Below are positions 55,904 through 64,000 of a stretch of 64,000 bases of DNA, in pieces. The position numbers and the translations under genes are program-made. The notes below the pieces were generated by a model that had not been told where the DNA came from, ran no database searches, and saw nothing but the letters and a program-made list of their open reading frames with translations. The stretch comes from JAEUQQ01 sp963697285 (GTDB taxonomy: Bacteria > Acidobacteriota > Vicinamibacteria > Vicinamibacterales > JAFNAJ01). Every line of letters starts with the position of its first letter. Position 1 is the stretch's first letter. The stretch is taken from NCBI GenBank assembly GCA_963697285.1, contig CAVONI010000011.1, positions 1,302,001 to 1,366,000 of the forward strand, read 5' to 3'.

Positions 55904-56263
55904 ATGCCAGATCTGACCCGCCAGGAAGTCATCAAGATCATCGCCGTCACCGAGGGAGCGCGGCTGGCCGGCGTCGATCTCGCCGGGGTGAATCTCAGCG
56001 GGTTGAACCTGTCGGGTGCCGACCTGATCCGCGCAAACCTCAAAGGCGCGAACCTGTCGGGTGCCTATCTCCGGCGAGCCAAGCTCGAGGGGGCCAACCT
56101 CGAAGGCACTGACTTCACGAATGCCAATCTGAAGGAAGTCGATCTGAAGGCCGCCAACATGAAGCACGCCAATCTCTCGGGTGCCAACCTCACCGACGCC
56201 AACCTGTTCCGCACCGACCTCGACGGGGTTACAGCCGAGAACGCCATCGGGTTCGATCGCTAG
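55904..56263 (+). CDS. pentapeptide repeat protein
   Basis: The product is 119 residues from ATG 55904 with an AGAGGAGC site. After an N-terminal helix (DLTRQEVIKIIAVTEGARL) come about 15 tandem A(D/N)LXX-type pentapeptides (GVDLAGVNLSGLNLSGADLIRANLKGANLSGAYL...). These build a square right-handed beta-helix. Some family members bind DNA gyrase and confer fluoroquinolone protection, but most have unknown partners; this one is shorter than Qnr-like proteins. Two REP-like palindromes follow it. Confidence 0.88.
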   Translation: MPDLTRQEVIKIIAVTEGARLAGVDLAGVNLSGLNLSGADLIRANLKGANLSGAYLRRAKLEGANLEGTDFTNANLKEVDLKAANMKHANLSGANLTDANLFRTDLDGVTAENAIGFDR

Positions 56264-56280
56264 AGGCGACAATTGGGGAC

Positions 56281-56444
56281 AATTGGGGTCAGACCCCAAT
56301 TCCCGCCAGGTTCCATCGCGACAACCCGGTTACGCGCAGCGTTCGCGGGGGATTCCGGTTCGCTGGATGCGGCGGTGACAACCCGCGGAGTCGATTCTGG
56401 CGTTTCGGAGGGGCTTTTCCGCCAATTGGGGTCAGACCCCAATT
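56281..56444. repeat. two copies of a 21-bp near-perfect palindrome
   Basis: The palindrome has arms AATTGGGGTC and GACCCCAATT around one A. It occurs at 56281-56301 and 56424-56444, with an additional AATTGGGGAC half-copy just before the first (56271-56280). The second copy lies inside the end of the radical SAM gene and supplies its last codons and stop. The 122 bp between the copies hold no gene. Similar elements are common as dispersed REP-like repeats. Confidence 0.7.
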
Positions 56445-57664
56445 CGGCGCAGGCGGCGGCTGAACTGGAGTCCGAAGACGGTCTTCATGGCCGCGAGCTT
56501 CAGTCGCTGGAGGTAGAAGCGGCGAGGCGACAGGGCGGCACACTCCTCCGGCAGCATCACCAGCGAGACATGGATGTTCGGCGCGCAGCCGATCGGCAGT
56601 CCAGCCGACATGCACGCCTCGTACAGGCGCGCGAAGACGGGCACGAGGGCGTCGGCGTCGGGCGGATCGAGGTCCTCGTAGTCGGTGCCCCTCAAGGGGC
56701 GAAACACGCACACGGTGGGGATGGCGCCCACGGACGTGATCCAGTCGATCGCCCGGATGGACGACTCCGGCGCCTCGAGCCCCGCGATGATCTCGCCGTT
56801 GGTGACCCACGGCTCGCTCGACGGCCCCTGCTTCCCCAAGGTCGCACAGTAGCGGATGGCGTCCAGGTAGCGATCCAGCCCGTAATGCGTGTCCTTTCCG
56901 GGGCACACCTCGCGGAAGCGCTCGCGATCGAAGATCTCGAAGCAGAACGACACCCGGTTGACGCCCATGGCCCGCAACGCGTCGTAACGCCGCAGGTCGT
57001 GGTGTGGCGGCGTCTGCACGCCGAGCAGGAGCCCGGTTTCCTGCTTGATGCGACGCAGGTACGGCTCGAGGATGTCGAGATACGTGTCGCCTTCGTAGTG
57101 TCCCGTGTTGAAGTCGACGTAGGTAATCCCCGACTCGCGCCGGGCGGCACGCACGACCTCGAGCACCTCCTCGACCGACTTCTCTGACGCGTCGTCGACC
57201 CCGAGGTTGAGCCCCACCGAGCAGAAGTGGCAGTTCACCTTGGCGGGCTGCTCGACCCAGTAGTCGCACACCTTGGCCGGATACACGCCAAGGTAGGTGC
57301 CCTGCAGCGTGCCGACGCGCGTCATCGGCTTGCCGGTCGTCGTCGTGGCGTCGTACCAGGCCGGGCGCGGCGACAACGCCAGCGGCGCGAGGCGCTCGCC
57401 CTGGTAATCGATCCAGAGCGCCTGGTTCTCCCGCCGGATGACGTAGGGCGACCGCTGCGCGAAGGGCTCGAGCACCGGGATGTTGGTCCAGAGGCCACCT
57501 GGGAGGACCGCCTCGAGCCCCGAGCCGAGCCCGGCGCGCGTCCGCAGCAGTCCGCGCCCCGCGACGCCGCCCTCGTGGCACGAGGCGTCGAGTTGCGCCC
57601 CGCGGCAGTACAGGTCGAGCTTCAGGAGCGCCGGCGTCTCGCGCAGCGCGCTAATCGGGAACAT
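56432..57664 (-). CDS. radical SAM-like protein with unusual cysteine spacing
   Basis: The product is 410 residues from ATG 57664 (GAGG site). The cluster-binding region reads CDYWVEQPAKVNCHFCSVG, that is C-x11-C-x2-C rather than the usual C-x3-C-x2-C. The TIM-barrel features of radical SAM enzymes follow: ITYVDFNTGHYEGDTYLDILEPYL, LLLGVQTPPHHDLRRYDALRAMGVNRVSFCFEIFDRERF and GEIIAGLEAPESSIRAIDWITSVGAIPTVCVFRPL. The last codons, including the stop TGA, come from a palindromic repeat. Substrate unknown. No partner gene is adjacent; the nearest is a convergent pentapeptide protein. Confidence 0.75.
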   Translation of the reverse strand: MFPISALRETPALLKLDLYCRGAQLDASCHEGGVAGRGLLRTRAGLGSGLEAVLPGGLWTNIPVLEPFAQRSPYVIRRENQALWIDYQGERLAPLALSPRPAWYDATTTTGKPMTRVGTLQGTYLGVYPAKVCDYWVEQPAKVNCHFCSVGLNLGVDDASEKSVEEVLEVVRAARRESGITYVDFNTGHYEGDTYLDILEPYLRRIKQETGLLLGVQTPPHHDLRRYDALRAMGVNRVSFCFEIFDRERFREVCPGKDTHYGLDRYLDAIRYCATLGKQGPSSEPWVTNGEIIAGLEAPESSIRAIDWITSVGAIPTVCVFRPLRGTDYEDLDPPDADALVPVFARLYEACMSAGLPIGCAPNIHVSLVMLPEECAALSPRRFYLQRLKLAAMKTVFGLQFSRRLRRIGV

Positions 57665-58052
57665 GGCAACCTCGAGACGATGGCACGCCGGCCGGATGGC
57701 ACGCCCCGCGCCACCGTCAGGCAGGACGTCCGGCCGACGTCGGCCCCATTCTGTCACCCATCAGGGGAATCCGACAGGTGGCGCCCTCAACGCGGACATC
57801 TTGACGGATTGCCAACATCCGGCGCGCCCCCGAGCCCTCAAATGCGGGTGGAAATCGCTCCGGGAGTGTTTCTGGGGGCCGAGTATCACTCCGGGAGTGT
57901 TTTTGGTGCTGCTGACTCGCCTCTCCCTCTGAGAGCGCCGGCACCCGCGCGCCCTGCCCCCGACAGGCGTTTGACGCTGGTGCACCGCGTCCGCGATAAT
58001 CCCAAGGCGCCTCGCTTCCGGCGCCCTCTCCATCAGGAAAGCTCGTTCCAAC
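57665..58052. promoter_or_regulatory. intergenic region with paired CTCCGGGAGTGTTT motifs
   Basis: This 388-bp gap lies between divergent genes. The palindrome-like motif CGCTCCGGGAGTG is at 57856-57868 and CACTCCGGGAGTG at 57887-57899, exactly 31 bp apart. Each is followed by TTT-x-TGG. The same pair, 30 bp apart, sits at 27293-27335 before the DUF418 gene. Here it is about 150 bp upstream of the ABC-F gene. The rest of the gap shows nothing I can name. Confidence 0.6.
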
Positions 58053-59651
58053 ATGATTGCAGTGCAAGGTGTGTCGATGCGGTACGGGTCGAAGGTCCTC
58101 TTCGACGACGTGACCACGACGTTCCATCCGGGTCGCCGCTACGGGCTGACCGGGCCGAACGGCGCCGGCAAGTCCACGTTCATGAAGCTCCTCACCGGCG
58201 AGTTGCCGGCCCAGAAGGGCAACGTGAACCGGCCCAAGAAGGTCGGCGTCCTGAAGCAGGACCAGTACGCGTTCGACCAGTTCCGCGTCATCGACACGGT
58301 CGTCATGGGCAACGCGCGGCTGTGGAGCGCCCTCGAGGAGCGCGACTTCCTCTACAGCAAGGCCGACCTGACCGACGAAGACGGGATGCGCCTCGGCGAG
58401 CTCGAGGGCCTGATTGGCGAGGAAGACGGCTACACGGCCGACAGCGACGCCGCCATCCTGCTCGACGGCCTCGACATCCCCGAGTCGCTGCACGATCGGC
58501 AGATGTCCGAACTGCAGGGCGGGCAGAAGGTGCGCGTTCTCCTGGCGCAGGCGCTGTTTGGGCACCCGGCCGCCCTGCTGCTCGACGAACCCACGAACCA
58601 CCTCGACCTCGACTCGATCCACTGGCTGCGCGAGTTCCTCGTCCGCTACGACGGCACCCTGATCGTCATCTCGCACGATCGGCACTTCCTCAACGACGTG
58701 TGCACGCACACGGCCGACATCGACTACGAGACGATCATCACCTACACCGGCGGCTACGACGAGATGGTGATGGCCAAGACGCAGGTCCGCGCCCGCATCG
58801 AAGCCGACAACGAGCAGCGCGACAAGAAGATCGCGCAACTCAACGACTTCATCGCGCGCTTCTCGGCGGGCACGCGCTCGAGCCAGGTGCAGTCGCGCCG
58901 CAAGGAAGTCGAGCGCCTGCAGACCACCGACCTCGCGCGGTCGAACATCCAGCGCCCCTACATCCGGTTCACGATGGCGCGTCCCTCGGGACGGCTCGCG
59001 GTGGAGTTCTCGGGCGTCACGAAGACGCACGGTGGCGCCTCGGTGGTGTCTGACTTCTCGGCGATCGTCAACCGCGGCGAGAAGATCGTGCTCGCCGGGC
59101 GCAATGGCCTCGGCAAGACCACGCTCCTGCGCGCGCTGCTGACGGGCACCGAAGACCGGATGGTCGATGGATCGGCAATCGACGAGGGCACGATCCGCTG
59201 GGGCCACGAGGTCTCGATCGGCTACTTCCCGCAGGATCACACGGGCACCATCCGCAAGGGCATGACGGTCGTCGAGTGGCTGCACCAGTTCGATCCCGAG
59301 GCTGCGCGCCAGGACATCCACGGGCTGCTCGGGCAGATGCTCTTCAGCGGCGAAGACGGCTACAAGCCGACCGACGCGCTGTCGGGCGGCGAAACCGCGC
59401 GCCTGCTCTTCTGCCGGCTGATGCTGCAGAAGCCCAACGTCCTCGTCCTCGACGAGCCCACGAACCACCTGGATCTCGAGGCCATCAACGCGTTGAACGT
59501 CGCCCTGCAGAAGTACGAGGGCACGGTGCTGATCGTCACCCACGACCAGGACGTGATGGAGGAAGTGGGCACGCGCGTGTGGCACTTCGATCGCGACGGC
59601 ATCACCGACTTCAAGGGCACGTTCGAGGAGTTCGAGGCCACGCTGGTGTAG
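58053..59651 (+). CDS. ABC-F family ATPase (YbiT/EttA-like), ribosome-associated
   Basis: The product is 532 residues with two ATP-binding domains and no membrane segment. Domain 1 has Walker A GPNGAGKST, signature LQGGQKVRVLLAQAL (LSGGQ-like) and Walker B ALLLDEPTNHLDLDS. Domain 2 has GRNGLGKTT, LSGGETARLLFCRLM and VLVLDEPTNHLDLEA. Between them is the P-site tRNA-interaction motif linker (RARIEADNEQRDKKIAQLNDFIARFSAGTRSSQVQSRRKEVERLQ). ABC-F proteins bind the ribosomal E site and rescue or regulate translation; some protect against antibiotics. The YbiT-like features suggest a housekeeping role. It is a single gene with a terminator-like hairpin after its stop. Confidence 0.94.
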   Translation: MIAVQGVSMRYGSKVLFDDVTTTFHPGRRYGLTGPNGAGKSTFMKLLTGELPAQKGNVNRPKKVGVLKQDQYAFDQFRVIDTVVMGNARLWSALEERDFLYSKADLTDEDGMRLGELEGLIGEEDGYTADSDAAILLDGLDIPESLHDRQMSELQGGQKVRVLLAQALFGHPAALLLDEPTNHLDLDSIHWLREFLVRYDGTLIVISHDRHFLNDVCTHTADIDYETIITYTGGYDEMVMAKTQVRARIEADNEQRDKKIAQLNDFIARFSAGTRSSQVQSRRKEVERLQTTDLARSNIQRPYIRFTMARPSGRLAVEFSGVTKTHGGASVVSDFSAIVNRGEKIVLAGRNGLGKTTLLRALLTGTEDRMVDGSAIDEGTIRWGHEVSIGYFPQDHTGTIRKGMTVVEWLHQFDPEAARQDIHGLLGQMLFSGEDGYKPTDALSGGETARLLFCRLMLQKPNVLVLDEPTNHLDLEAINALNVALQKYEGTVLIVTHDQDVMEEVGTRVWHFDRDGITDFKGTFEEFEATLV

Positions 59652-59667
59652 CGTCGCGCGAAGTGAC

Positions 59668-59692
59668 GCCCGGGCAGACGTTACGCCCGGGC
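59668..59692 (+). terminator. GCCCGGGC hairpin after ABC-F gene
   Basis: The self-complementary octamer GCCCGGGC occurs at 59668-59675 and 59685-59692 with a 9-base spacer and pairs to form an 8-bp stem. It lies 17 bp after the ABC-F stop and is followed by TTGCG. Confidence 0.6.
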
Positions 59693-59775
59693 TTGCGAAC
59701 TGGCTGGAGTCGAGGCATGCTCCACACCATCGCGGTCGCTCGTTCCTAGTCCCGTTCTGACGAAGGAGCCTTCCG

Positions 59776-60357
59776 ATGCGTCACGTTCGCACTTCCCTCA
59801 TCGCTCTTGTCCTGGCGGCCAGCCTGGCCTCGCCGCTCGCTGCGACGCGGGCCCTGGCCAGCGACCCGCAGGCGCAGGCCGCAGCCGAGCCTCGCCGTCC
59901 CGACGTGATCTTCGTCCCCACGCCTCCCGATGTCGTCGCCGCCATGCTGGAGGTGACAAAGGTCACGGCCGACGACGTCGTGTACGACCTCGGATGCGGT
60001 GACGGTCGTATCGTCATCACGGCGGCCAAGGAACGCGGCGCCCGCGGCGTCGGCATCGACATCGATCCGCAGCGCATCGCCGAAGCGACCGAGAACGCAC
60101 GGAATTCCGGTGTCACCGACAAGGTCACGCTGCTGGAGGCCGACCTGTTCACCACCGACATCAGCAAGGCGACGGTCGTCACGCTCTACCTCCTGCCGTC
60201 ACTCAACCTGAAGCTGATGCCGAAACTGCTCGCCGAGCTCAAGCCGGGCACACGGATCGCGTCTCACGCGTTCGACATGGGCGACGCATGGCCGCCCGAG
60301 CAGACGCTCAACGTCAACGGGCGCAACGTGTACTACTGGACCGTCCCCGCACGGTAG
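59776..60357 (+). CDS. exported class I SAM-dependent methyltransferase
   Basis: This 193-residue protein starts with a clear Sec signal (MRHVRTSLIALVLAASLASPLAATRALAS). A class I methyltransferase follows: VPTPPDVVAAMLEVTKVTADDVVYDLGCGDGRIVITAAKERGARGVGIDIDPQRIAEATENA. The SAM motif DLGCGDGR and the acidic DIDP are intact, and the TPPDVVAAML segment before them is like the FAM173/ATPSCKMT lysine methyltransferase group. SAM is not expected in the periplasm, so the signal peptide is puzzling; it may act as an uncleaved inner-membrane anchor with a short reach. No obvious substrate gene is adjacent. Confidence 0.85.
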   Translation: MRHVRTSLIALVLAASLASPLAATRALASDPQAQAAAEPRRPDVIFVPTPPDVVAAMLEVTKVTADDVVYDLGCGDGRIVITAAKERGARGVGIDIDPQRIAEATENARNSGVTDKVTLLEADLFTTDISKATVVTLYLLPSLNLKLMPKLLAELKPGTRIASHAFDMGDAWPPEQTLNVNGRNVYYWTVPAR

Positions 60358-60393
60358 CTGACCGGTGCCGCGCGTCGTACACTCCCTGGGCAC

Positions 60394-60411
60394 GGGGGCA
60401 CGTGTGCCCCC
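60394..60411. terminator. GGGGGCAC hairpin between methyltransferase and ACP genes
   Basis: GGGGGCAC (60394-60401) pairs with GTGCCCCC (60404-60411) around a 2-base loop. It lies 37 bp after the methyltransferase stop and 17 bp before the ACP start, so it could end the former or fold near the start of the latter. Confidence 0.5.
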
Positions 60412-60427
60412 GCCCCGACACCCATCC

Positions 60428-60706
60428 ATGCCACAACCAGCCGCACATCGCGCCGCCCACCTCGTCACTGCCATCGTCGCCCAACGACTCCCGGTGGCCC
60501 TCCAGGCGGTAGCATCGGGACGCGACCAGCGACTCGGGGCCAACGGGCTCGGCCTCGATTCGGTCACCATCGTCGAGATCCTCCTCGAGTGCGAGCAGCA
60601 GTTCGACATGGCGTTTCCCGCCTCGCTCTTCGATGCAGGGCCCCTCACGGTGGGCCGCCTGATCGATCACGCCGTCCAGGGCCTGGCCGCACGCGGGATG
60701 GCATGA
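60428..60706 (+). CDS. acyl carrier protein
   Basis: The product is 92 residues from ATG 60428. It has a helical ACP fold with the phosphopantetheine serine in LGLDSVTIVEILLECEQQFDMAFPASLF (Ser in the conserved D-S dipeptide). It is a stand-alone carrier, distinct from the fatty-acid AcpP in having an Arg/Ala-rich N-terminus (PQPAAHRAAHLVTAIVAQRL). Its stop overlaps the start of the acyltransferase gene (ATGA), so the carrier probably feeds that enzyme. An acyl-ACP ligase gene of the same cluster lies convergently beyond. Confidence 0.88.
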   Translation: MPQPAAHRAAHLVTAIVAQRLPVALQAVASGRDQRLGANGLGLDSVTIVEILLECEQQFDMAFPASLFDAGPLTVGRLIDHAVQGLAARGMA

Positions 60707-61590
60707 GCACGACCAATCCCTTCCTCGCGTCCAGCGACGAACGCTGGTTCGCGCCGGCGCCTGGATGGTGGGAGCGCGTCCTGGCTCTCGTGGACCAGGG
60801 CACCACGACGCTCCTCCACCGCGATGCGCCGCGGGGCATCAGGGTCATGGATCGACTGGGACGATGGGCGCAGGCCGCCGGGCTCGTCGCGCCCACCGCT
60901 GGTGACGTCGCGGCGTGCTTCACCCGCCGCTCGCCGAGCGAGGTCAGGCAGATTGCCCGCGCCAGCGCGGCCCTGCGCTTCAAGAACCGGGCGGCGATCG
61001 CCCTCCTGCAACGGCGCGGCGTCGAAGCGCTGTCGCAGCTGGTGGATCCGTCGATGGACACGCCGCCCGCGTCGCTGACGGCACCGTCGCGGGGACGGAT
61101 CCTGCTCGCCTTCCACGTCGGCGCCCAGTTCGGTGTGGGAGCGACGCTGCACCGCTGGGGCATGCGCCCGCTGACGCTGCGCGACATGCCGGTGGGTGAT
61201 GGCCACGAGCGTGCGCGCGCACTGCGTTACGCGGTCGACGCACTGCGAGGCGGTGCGACGATCATCGCGGCCGTCGATGGCCCGGGTGGGGCCTCGACGG
61301 GGCCGCTGGCCTGTCTCGGGCGCCGCATCGTGCTGCGGCGCGGACCGTTCATGCTCGCGCGGATGATGCAGGTGCCGCTGATCCCCGCGATGGCCCGGTG
61401 GACGACGAGGGGACGCATCGTCACCGAGTTCGGCGAGCCGCTGGATGCCGTGTCTGCAGAGGGGACGGGCGAGGTCGAGACTCGGCTCGCGGAAGCGGCC
61501 GCACGCTGGCTCGAGCGGCAGCTCGTTGCCAGGCCCGGCGAGTTGTGGCCCTACACGCTGGCGAACCTCCTCGGCGCGCCACTCGCCTGA
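60703..61590 (+). CDS. lysophospholipid/LpxL-type acyltransferase-like protein
   Basis: The product is 295 residues from ATG 60703, overlapping the ACP stop by 4 bp. The central region resembles the HtrB/LpxL acyltransferases: RILLAFHVGAQFGVGATLHRWG (H-x4-G position), then GATIIAAVDGPGGASTGPLACLGRRIVLRRGPFMLARMMQVPLIPAMARWTTRGRIVTEFGEPL. These enzymes move an acyl chain from acyl-ACP onto a lipid or glycolipid. The usual HX4D motif is weak here (HVGAQF), so activity should be confirmed. Coupled to a dedicated ACP, it may acylate a specialised lipid at the inner membrane. Confidence 0.75.
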   Translation: MSTTNPFLASSDERWFAPAPGWWERVLALVDQGTTTLLHRDAPRGIRVMDRLGRWAQAAGLVAPTAGDVAACFTRRSPSEVRQIARASAALRFKNRAAIALLQRRGVEALSQLVDPSMDTPPASLTAPSRGRILLAFHVGAQFGVGATLHRWGMRPLTLRDMPVGDGHERARALRYAVDALRGGATIIAAVDGPGGASTGPLACLGRRIVLRRGPFMLARMMQVPLIPAMARWTTRGRIVTEFGEPLDAVSAEGTGEVETRLAEAAARWLERQLVARPGELWPYTLANLLGAPLA

Positions 61591-61641
61591 CAGTGGGCGG
61601 CGGCTCGCGCACGCGGTGCGCGGCTGGTCAGCCGGGCGGGA

Positions 61642-63202
61642 TCACGTGGTGTGCACCGTCGCGGCGCGCAGGCCGCCCTCGGCCACGAGTTCGCGCAGTT
61701 CGAGATAGCGGACCTTACCAATCCCCGAACGGGGGATCGTCCCGGGCCGCACCAGCACCACGTGAGATGGACGGGCGCCGGTCGTATCGCGCACCGTGAA
61801 ATCGACCAGCGTCGACAGGGTCGCAAGGTCGTCTGCGCGGTGCGCCGATGTCTCGACGACGACGACAATGTCCTCGGTGAGGCGGTGCGGAAGCGGCACA
61901 CCGACCGCCGCGACGCCTGCCACGTGGTCGAGACACTCGAGGGGTTCTTCGATCTCGCGCGGCGCGATGCCCACGCCCGCACGCTTGATGAGCGCACGCG
62001 CCCGGGTCCGGGGGAACAGTCGCCCGGCTGCGTCGAGCGTGCCGATGTCACCGGTGTGCAGCCACCCTCCCCGCAGCACCTGGTCGGTCGCCTGCTGATC
62101 CAGGAAGTACCCGTCGAACAGCTGCGCGCTGCGCACGAGGATCTCGCCCTCGACGCCGGGCGCGCAAGGGTGCCCGTCGGGGTGCACGACGCGCAGTTCC
62201 ACGCCAGGCATCGCGGCTCCGCACGAGAGCGTCCCGCGGGCATCGGTCGTAAGCGCGTCACCCGCGTCCGCCGATGCGACGATGAGCGTGGCCTCCGACA
62301 GGCCGTAGGCAGGCTGCACGACGCGCGTGAGGCCGAAGCGGTGCTCGAAGTCGACGATGCTGCTCGCGCGGACGACCTCGCCGCCCGTCGTGGCAATCCT
62401 GAGGCTGTCCAGCCGTGGTGGATTCGGCATGCGCGTGCTGGCCGCGACGCGAAAGGTGAAGTCGGGACCGTTGGTGACCGTCGCACGCGTGGACGCGACG
62501 AGGTCGATCCAGTGCGCGATGTGCGCTGCCGTGGGGCCGAGCAGGTGCGCGACGCATCCGAACCAGACCGTGCCGAAGGCGTACCGCACGAGGCCGGTGC
62601 TGTGGTGGAGCGGCGCGCGCGCGGCGACGATGTCGCGAGGCGTGAAGGCGTAGCGCTGCAACATGGCCTCGAGCGTGGCCGCCAATGCACGATGCGACAC
62701 GACGGCGGCCTTGGCATCACCCATGGTCCCCGACGTGAACTGGAGGTAGGCCGCGTCTGACGGGTCCGGCATCGTGAGGCACGATGACGGCGAGGGCGTG
62801 ACGTGCTGCAGGAACTCGAAGGCGATCTCGAGCGGACGCGTGCCGATCGGCGTGTTCAGTCGCGACGGCAGGTCGGCAATGACCATCGCCGGCTGTGACG
62901 CGCGGATGCGCCGTTCACGCTGGAGCGCCCACTGCCCCGGATCGATCACCAGCGGTGTGGCGGCAAGCATGTGACAGGCGTAGCACAGGCGGATCGTGTC
63001 GAGCGGCGACCTCAGCGTGATGAGGCACCGTTCGCCGCGACGCAGGCCAATCCGCGAGAGCCGCCGCGCGAGGTCGGCCGCCCGCCGGCGAAGGCCGGCG
63101 TACCGAGACGGCCTCTCCGTCGACGACGAACACCGTCGCACGCGGGGTGTCCCTGGCTCGCTGTTTCAGCGCCTCGAGCACGGTGCCTGGGATGGATGCC
63201 AT
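61642..63202 (-). pseudogene. AMP-dependent acyl-ACP/acyl-CoA synthetase, frame broken near 63104
   Basis: The reconstructed protein is about 520 residues. It starts MASIPGTVLEALKQRARDTPRATVFVVDGEAVS (63202). One base is missing near 63101-63106, after which it reads RYAGLRRRAADLARRL. The adenylation signatures follow: LQFTSGTMGDAKAAVVSHRALAATLEAM (A3, the P-loop-like SGTxGxxK), RVVQPAYGLSEATL (A5), GWLHTGDIGTLDAAGRLF (A7) and the late Lys in PRSGIGKVRYLEL (A10). It activates a fatty or similar acid as an adenylate and loads it on CoA or ACP. It converges on the ACP/acyltransferase pair (51 bp between stops), supporting a role in loading that ACP. Confidence 0.82.
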
Positions 63203-63376
63203 AGGCCTCACTGCGACGATGTGTATCGGGTGCGGTCGGGGCGTGCGGGAGCGTCGGCGCAGCCTCGGCGGAACGGCTGTGCATGTTACGCCGAATCCCT
63301 GCGCCCCGGGCCGCGGAACGCCTGTGCTCGGCCGCGGTCACGGCGCCGAGGCTGATGGCGCGATAATGGCCCCGCC

Positions 63377-64000
63377 ATGACCGTCACCCGCTCCGCCGCC
63401 CGGTCCGTCGTCCGCCGCCCGAGGCGGCGCCACCACGCCACGATCGTCGTCGCCGGCGACTGGGCGCCGATCCGCGCGTTCGATCCGGTCGTGCGCGCGA
63501 ACCCCGAGGCCGTCTACGGCGACCTGCTGCCGCTGATGCGCGAGGCCGACCTCCGCATCGTCAACTGCGAGTGCGCCCTCACGACCGAGGCGACGCCCGT
63601 CTGGAAGAGCGGAGCCGTGTTCAAGGGAGCGCCCGAACACGTCGACGCACTCACCGCTGTTCCCTTCGACGTCGCGTGCCTTGCCAACAACCACGTCCTC
63701 GATTACGGAGTGCGCGGGCTCGCAGACACGCTTCGCCTGCTGGCGCGCCACGGCGTGCAGACGACCGGCGCAGGCCTCACCGAGGCAGACGCGTGCGCGC
63801 CGCTGTCGGTGACGGCGGGCGGCGTCCGCGTGCACGTGGTGAACTTCAGCGAAGGAGAAGACCTCACGGCCGCTCGAGGCGGGCCGGGCGTCTTCGGATG
63901 GGACGTCGCGCGCGTGACCGACCTGGTGCGGCGCGGCAAGCGACGCGGCGGCGTGGTGATCGCCATCGGGCACTGCGGGCTGGAGTACGTCCCCTTCCCC
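63377..64000 (+). CDS. CapA-like metallophosphatase, C-terminus cut by window edge
   Basis: A total of 208 residues are visible from ATG 63377. The CapA/PgsA fold starts with a Arg-rich N-terminus and then ATIVVAGDWAPIRAFDPVVRANPEAVYGDLLPLMREADLRIVNCECALT, the metallophosphoesterase-like opening (GD...N-x-E). CLANNHVLDYGVRGLADTLRLLARHGVQTTGAG and IAIGHCGLEYVPFP with the GHxG-like motif follow. CapA proteins act in poly-gamma-glutamate capsule assembly, or as related hydrolases. No capB/capC genes are visible. Without the C-terminus the exact subgroup is open; there is no signal peptide. Confidence 0.85.
   Translation, partial: MTVTRSAARSVVRRPRRRHHATIVVAGDWAPIRAFDPVVRANPEAVYGDLLPLMREADLRIVNCECALTTEATPVWKSGAVFKGAPEHVDALTAVPFDVACLANNHVLDYGVRGLADTLRLLARHGVQTTGAGLTEADACAPLSVTAGGVRVHVVNFSEGEDLTAARGGPGVFGWDVARVTDLVRRGKRRGGVVIAIGHCGLEYVPFP

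Overview
The window is GC-rich bacterial chromosome with short intergenic gaps and operons on both strands. The gene content suggests an Acidobacteriota bacterium, possibly a Vicinamibacteria/Luteitalea-like lineage. The grounds are an Oar-type TonB-dependent receptor with an N-terminal carboxypeptidase-regulatory-like domain, a Ser/Thr kinase-TolB-like-TPR fusion, two PEP-CTERM proteins, an HAE1-type RND pump with its own TetR, and a DUF418 membrane protein. This placement is an inference from gene families; there is no rRNA, tRNA, CRISPR array, prophage or recognisable transposase in the window.

Layout. 1-7525 (minus strand): a five-gene run encoding a deoxyribosyltransferase-like/TRAF-binding-like protein, a patatin-like phospholipase, a small two-repeat protein, a 969-residue orphan and an uncharacterised membrane protein cut by the window edge. 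It resembles a conflict or immunity operon and is the best candidate here for an undescribed system. 7.7-13.8 kb: two PEP-CTERM proteins, rsmH, a serine hydrolase and an orphan gene. 13.9-17.4 kb: the TonB-dependent receptor and its upstream region. 17.4-19.5 kb: an NfeD-flotillin pair. 19.8-23.9 kb: dodecin, a BON-LysM protein, and a translationally coupled pair ending in an HD-GYP protein. 23.9-28.7 kb: a lipoprotein, HflK/HflC, a ferritin-like protein and DUF418. 28.7-36.4 kb (minus): a TetR regulator with a tandem operator, a membrane fusion protein, an RND permease fused to TolC in one 1500-residue chain, and a membrane glycosyltransferase. 36.5-39.2 kb: an MFS transporter and fumarase C. 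39.3-42.6 kb: three very small proteins, the kinase-TPR fusion and a glutaredoxin-like protein. 42.7-50.1 kb (minus): two adjacent phosphohexomutases (the second without the catalytic serine), a hybrid sensor kinase, a hemerythrin and a secreted hydrolase. 50.4-54.5 kb: an alpha-oxoamine synthase coupled to a TAXI-type TRAP transporter. 54.7-64.0 kb: an aldo/keto reductase, a pentapeptide protein, an atypical radical SAM protein, an ABC-F ATPase, an exported methyltransferase, an ACP/acyltransferase/AMP-ligase set, and a partial CapA protein.

Quality caveat. Eight genes are broken by about fourteen apparent single-base shifts, six of them in the flotillin gene, mostly at short homopolymers or GC repeats. 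The protein similarity resumes at once in another frame, so uncorrected read indels are more likely than real gene decay. I list these genes across their full reconstructed span.
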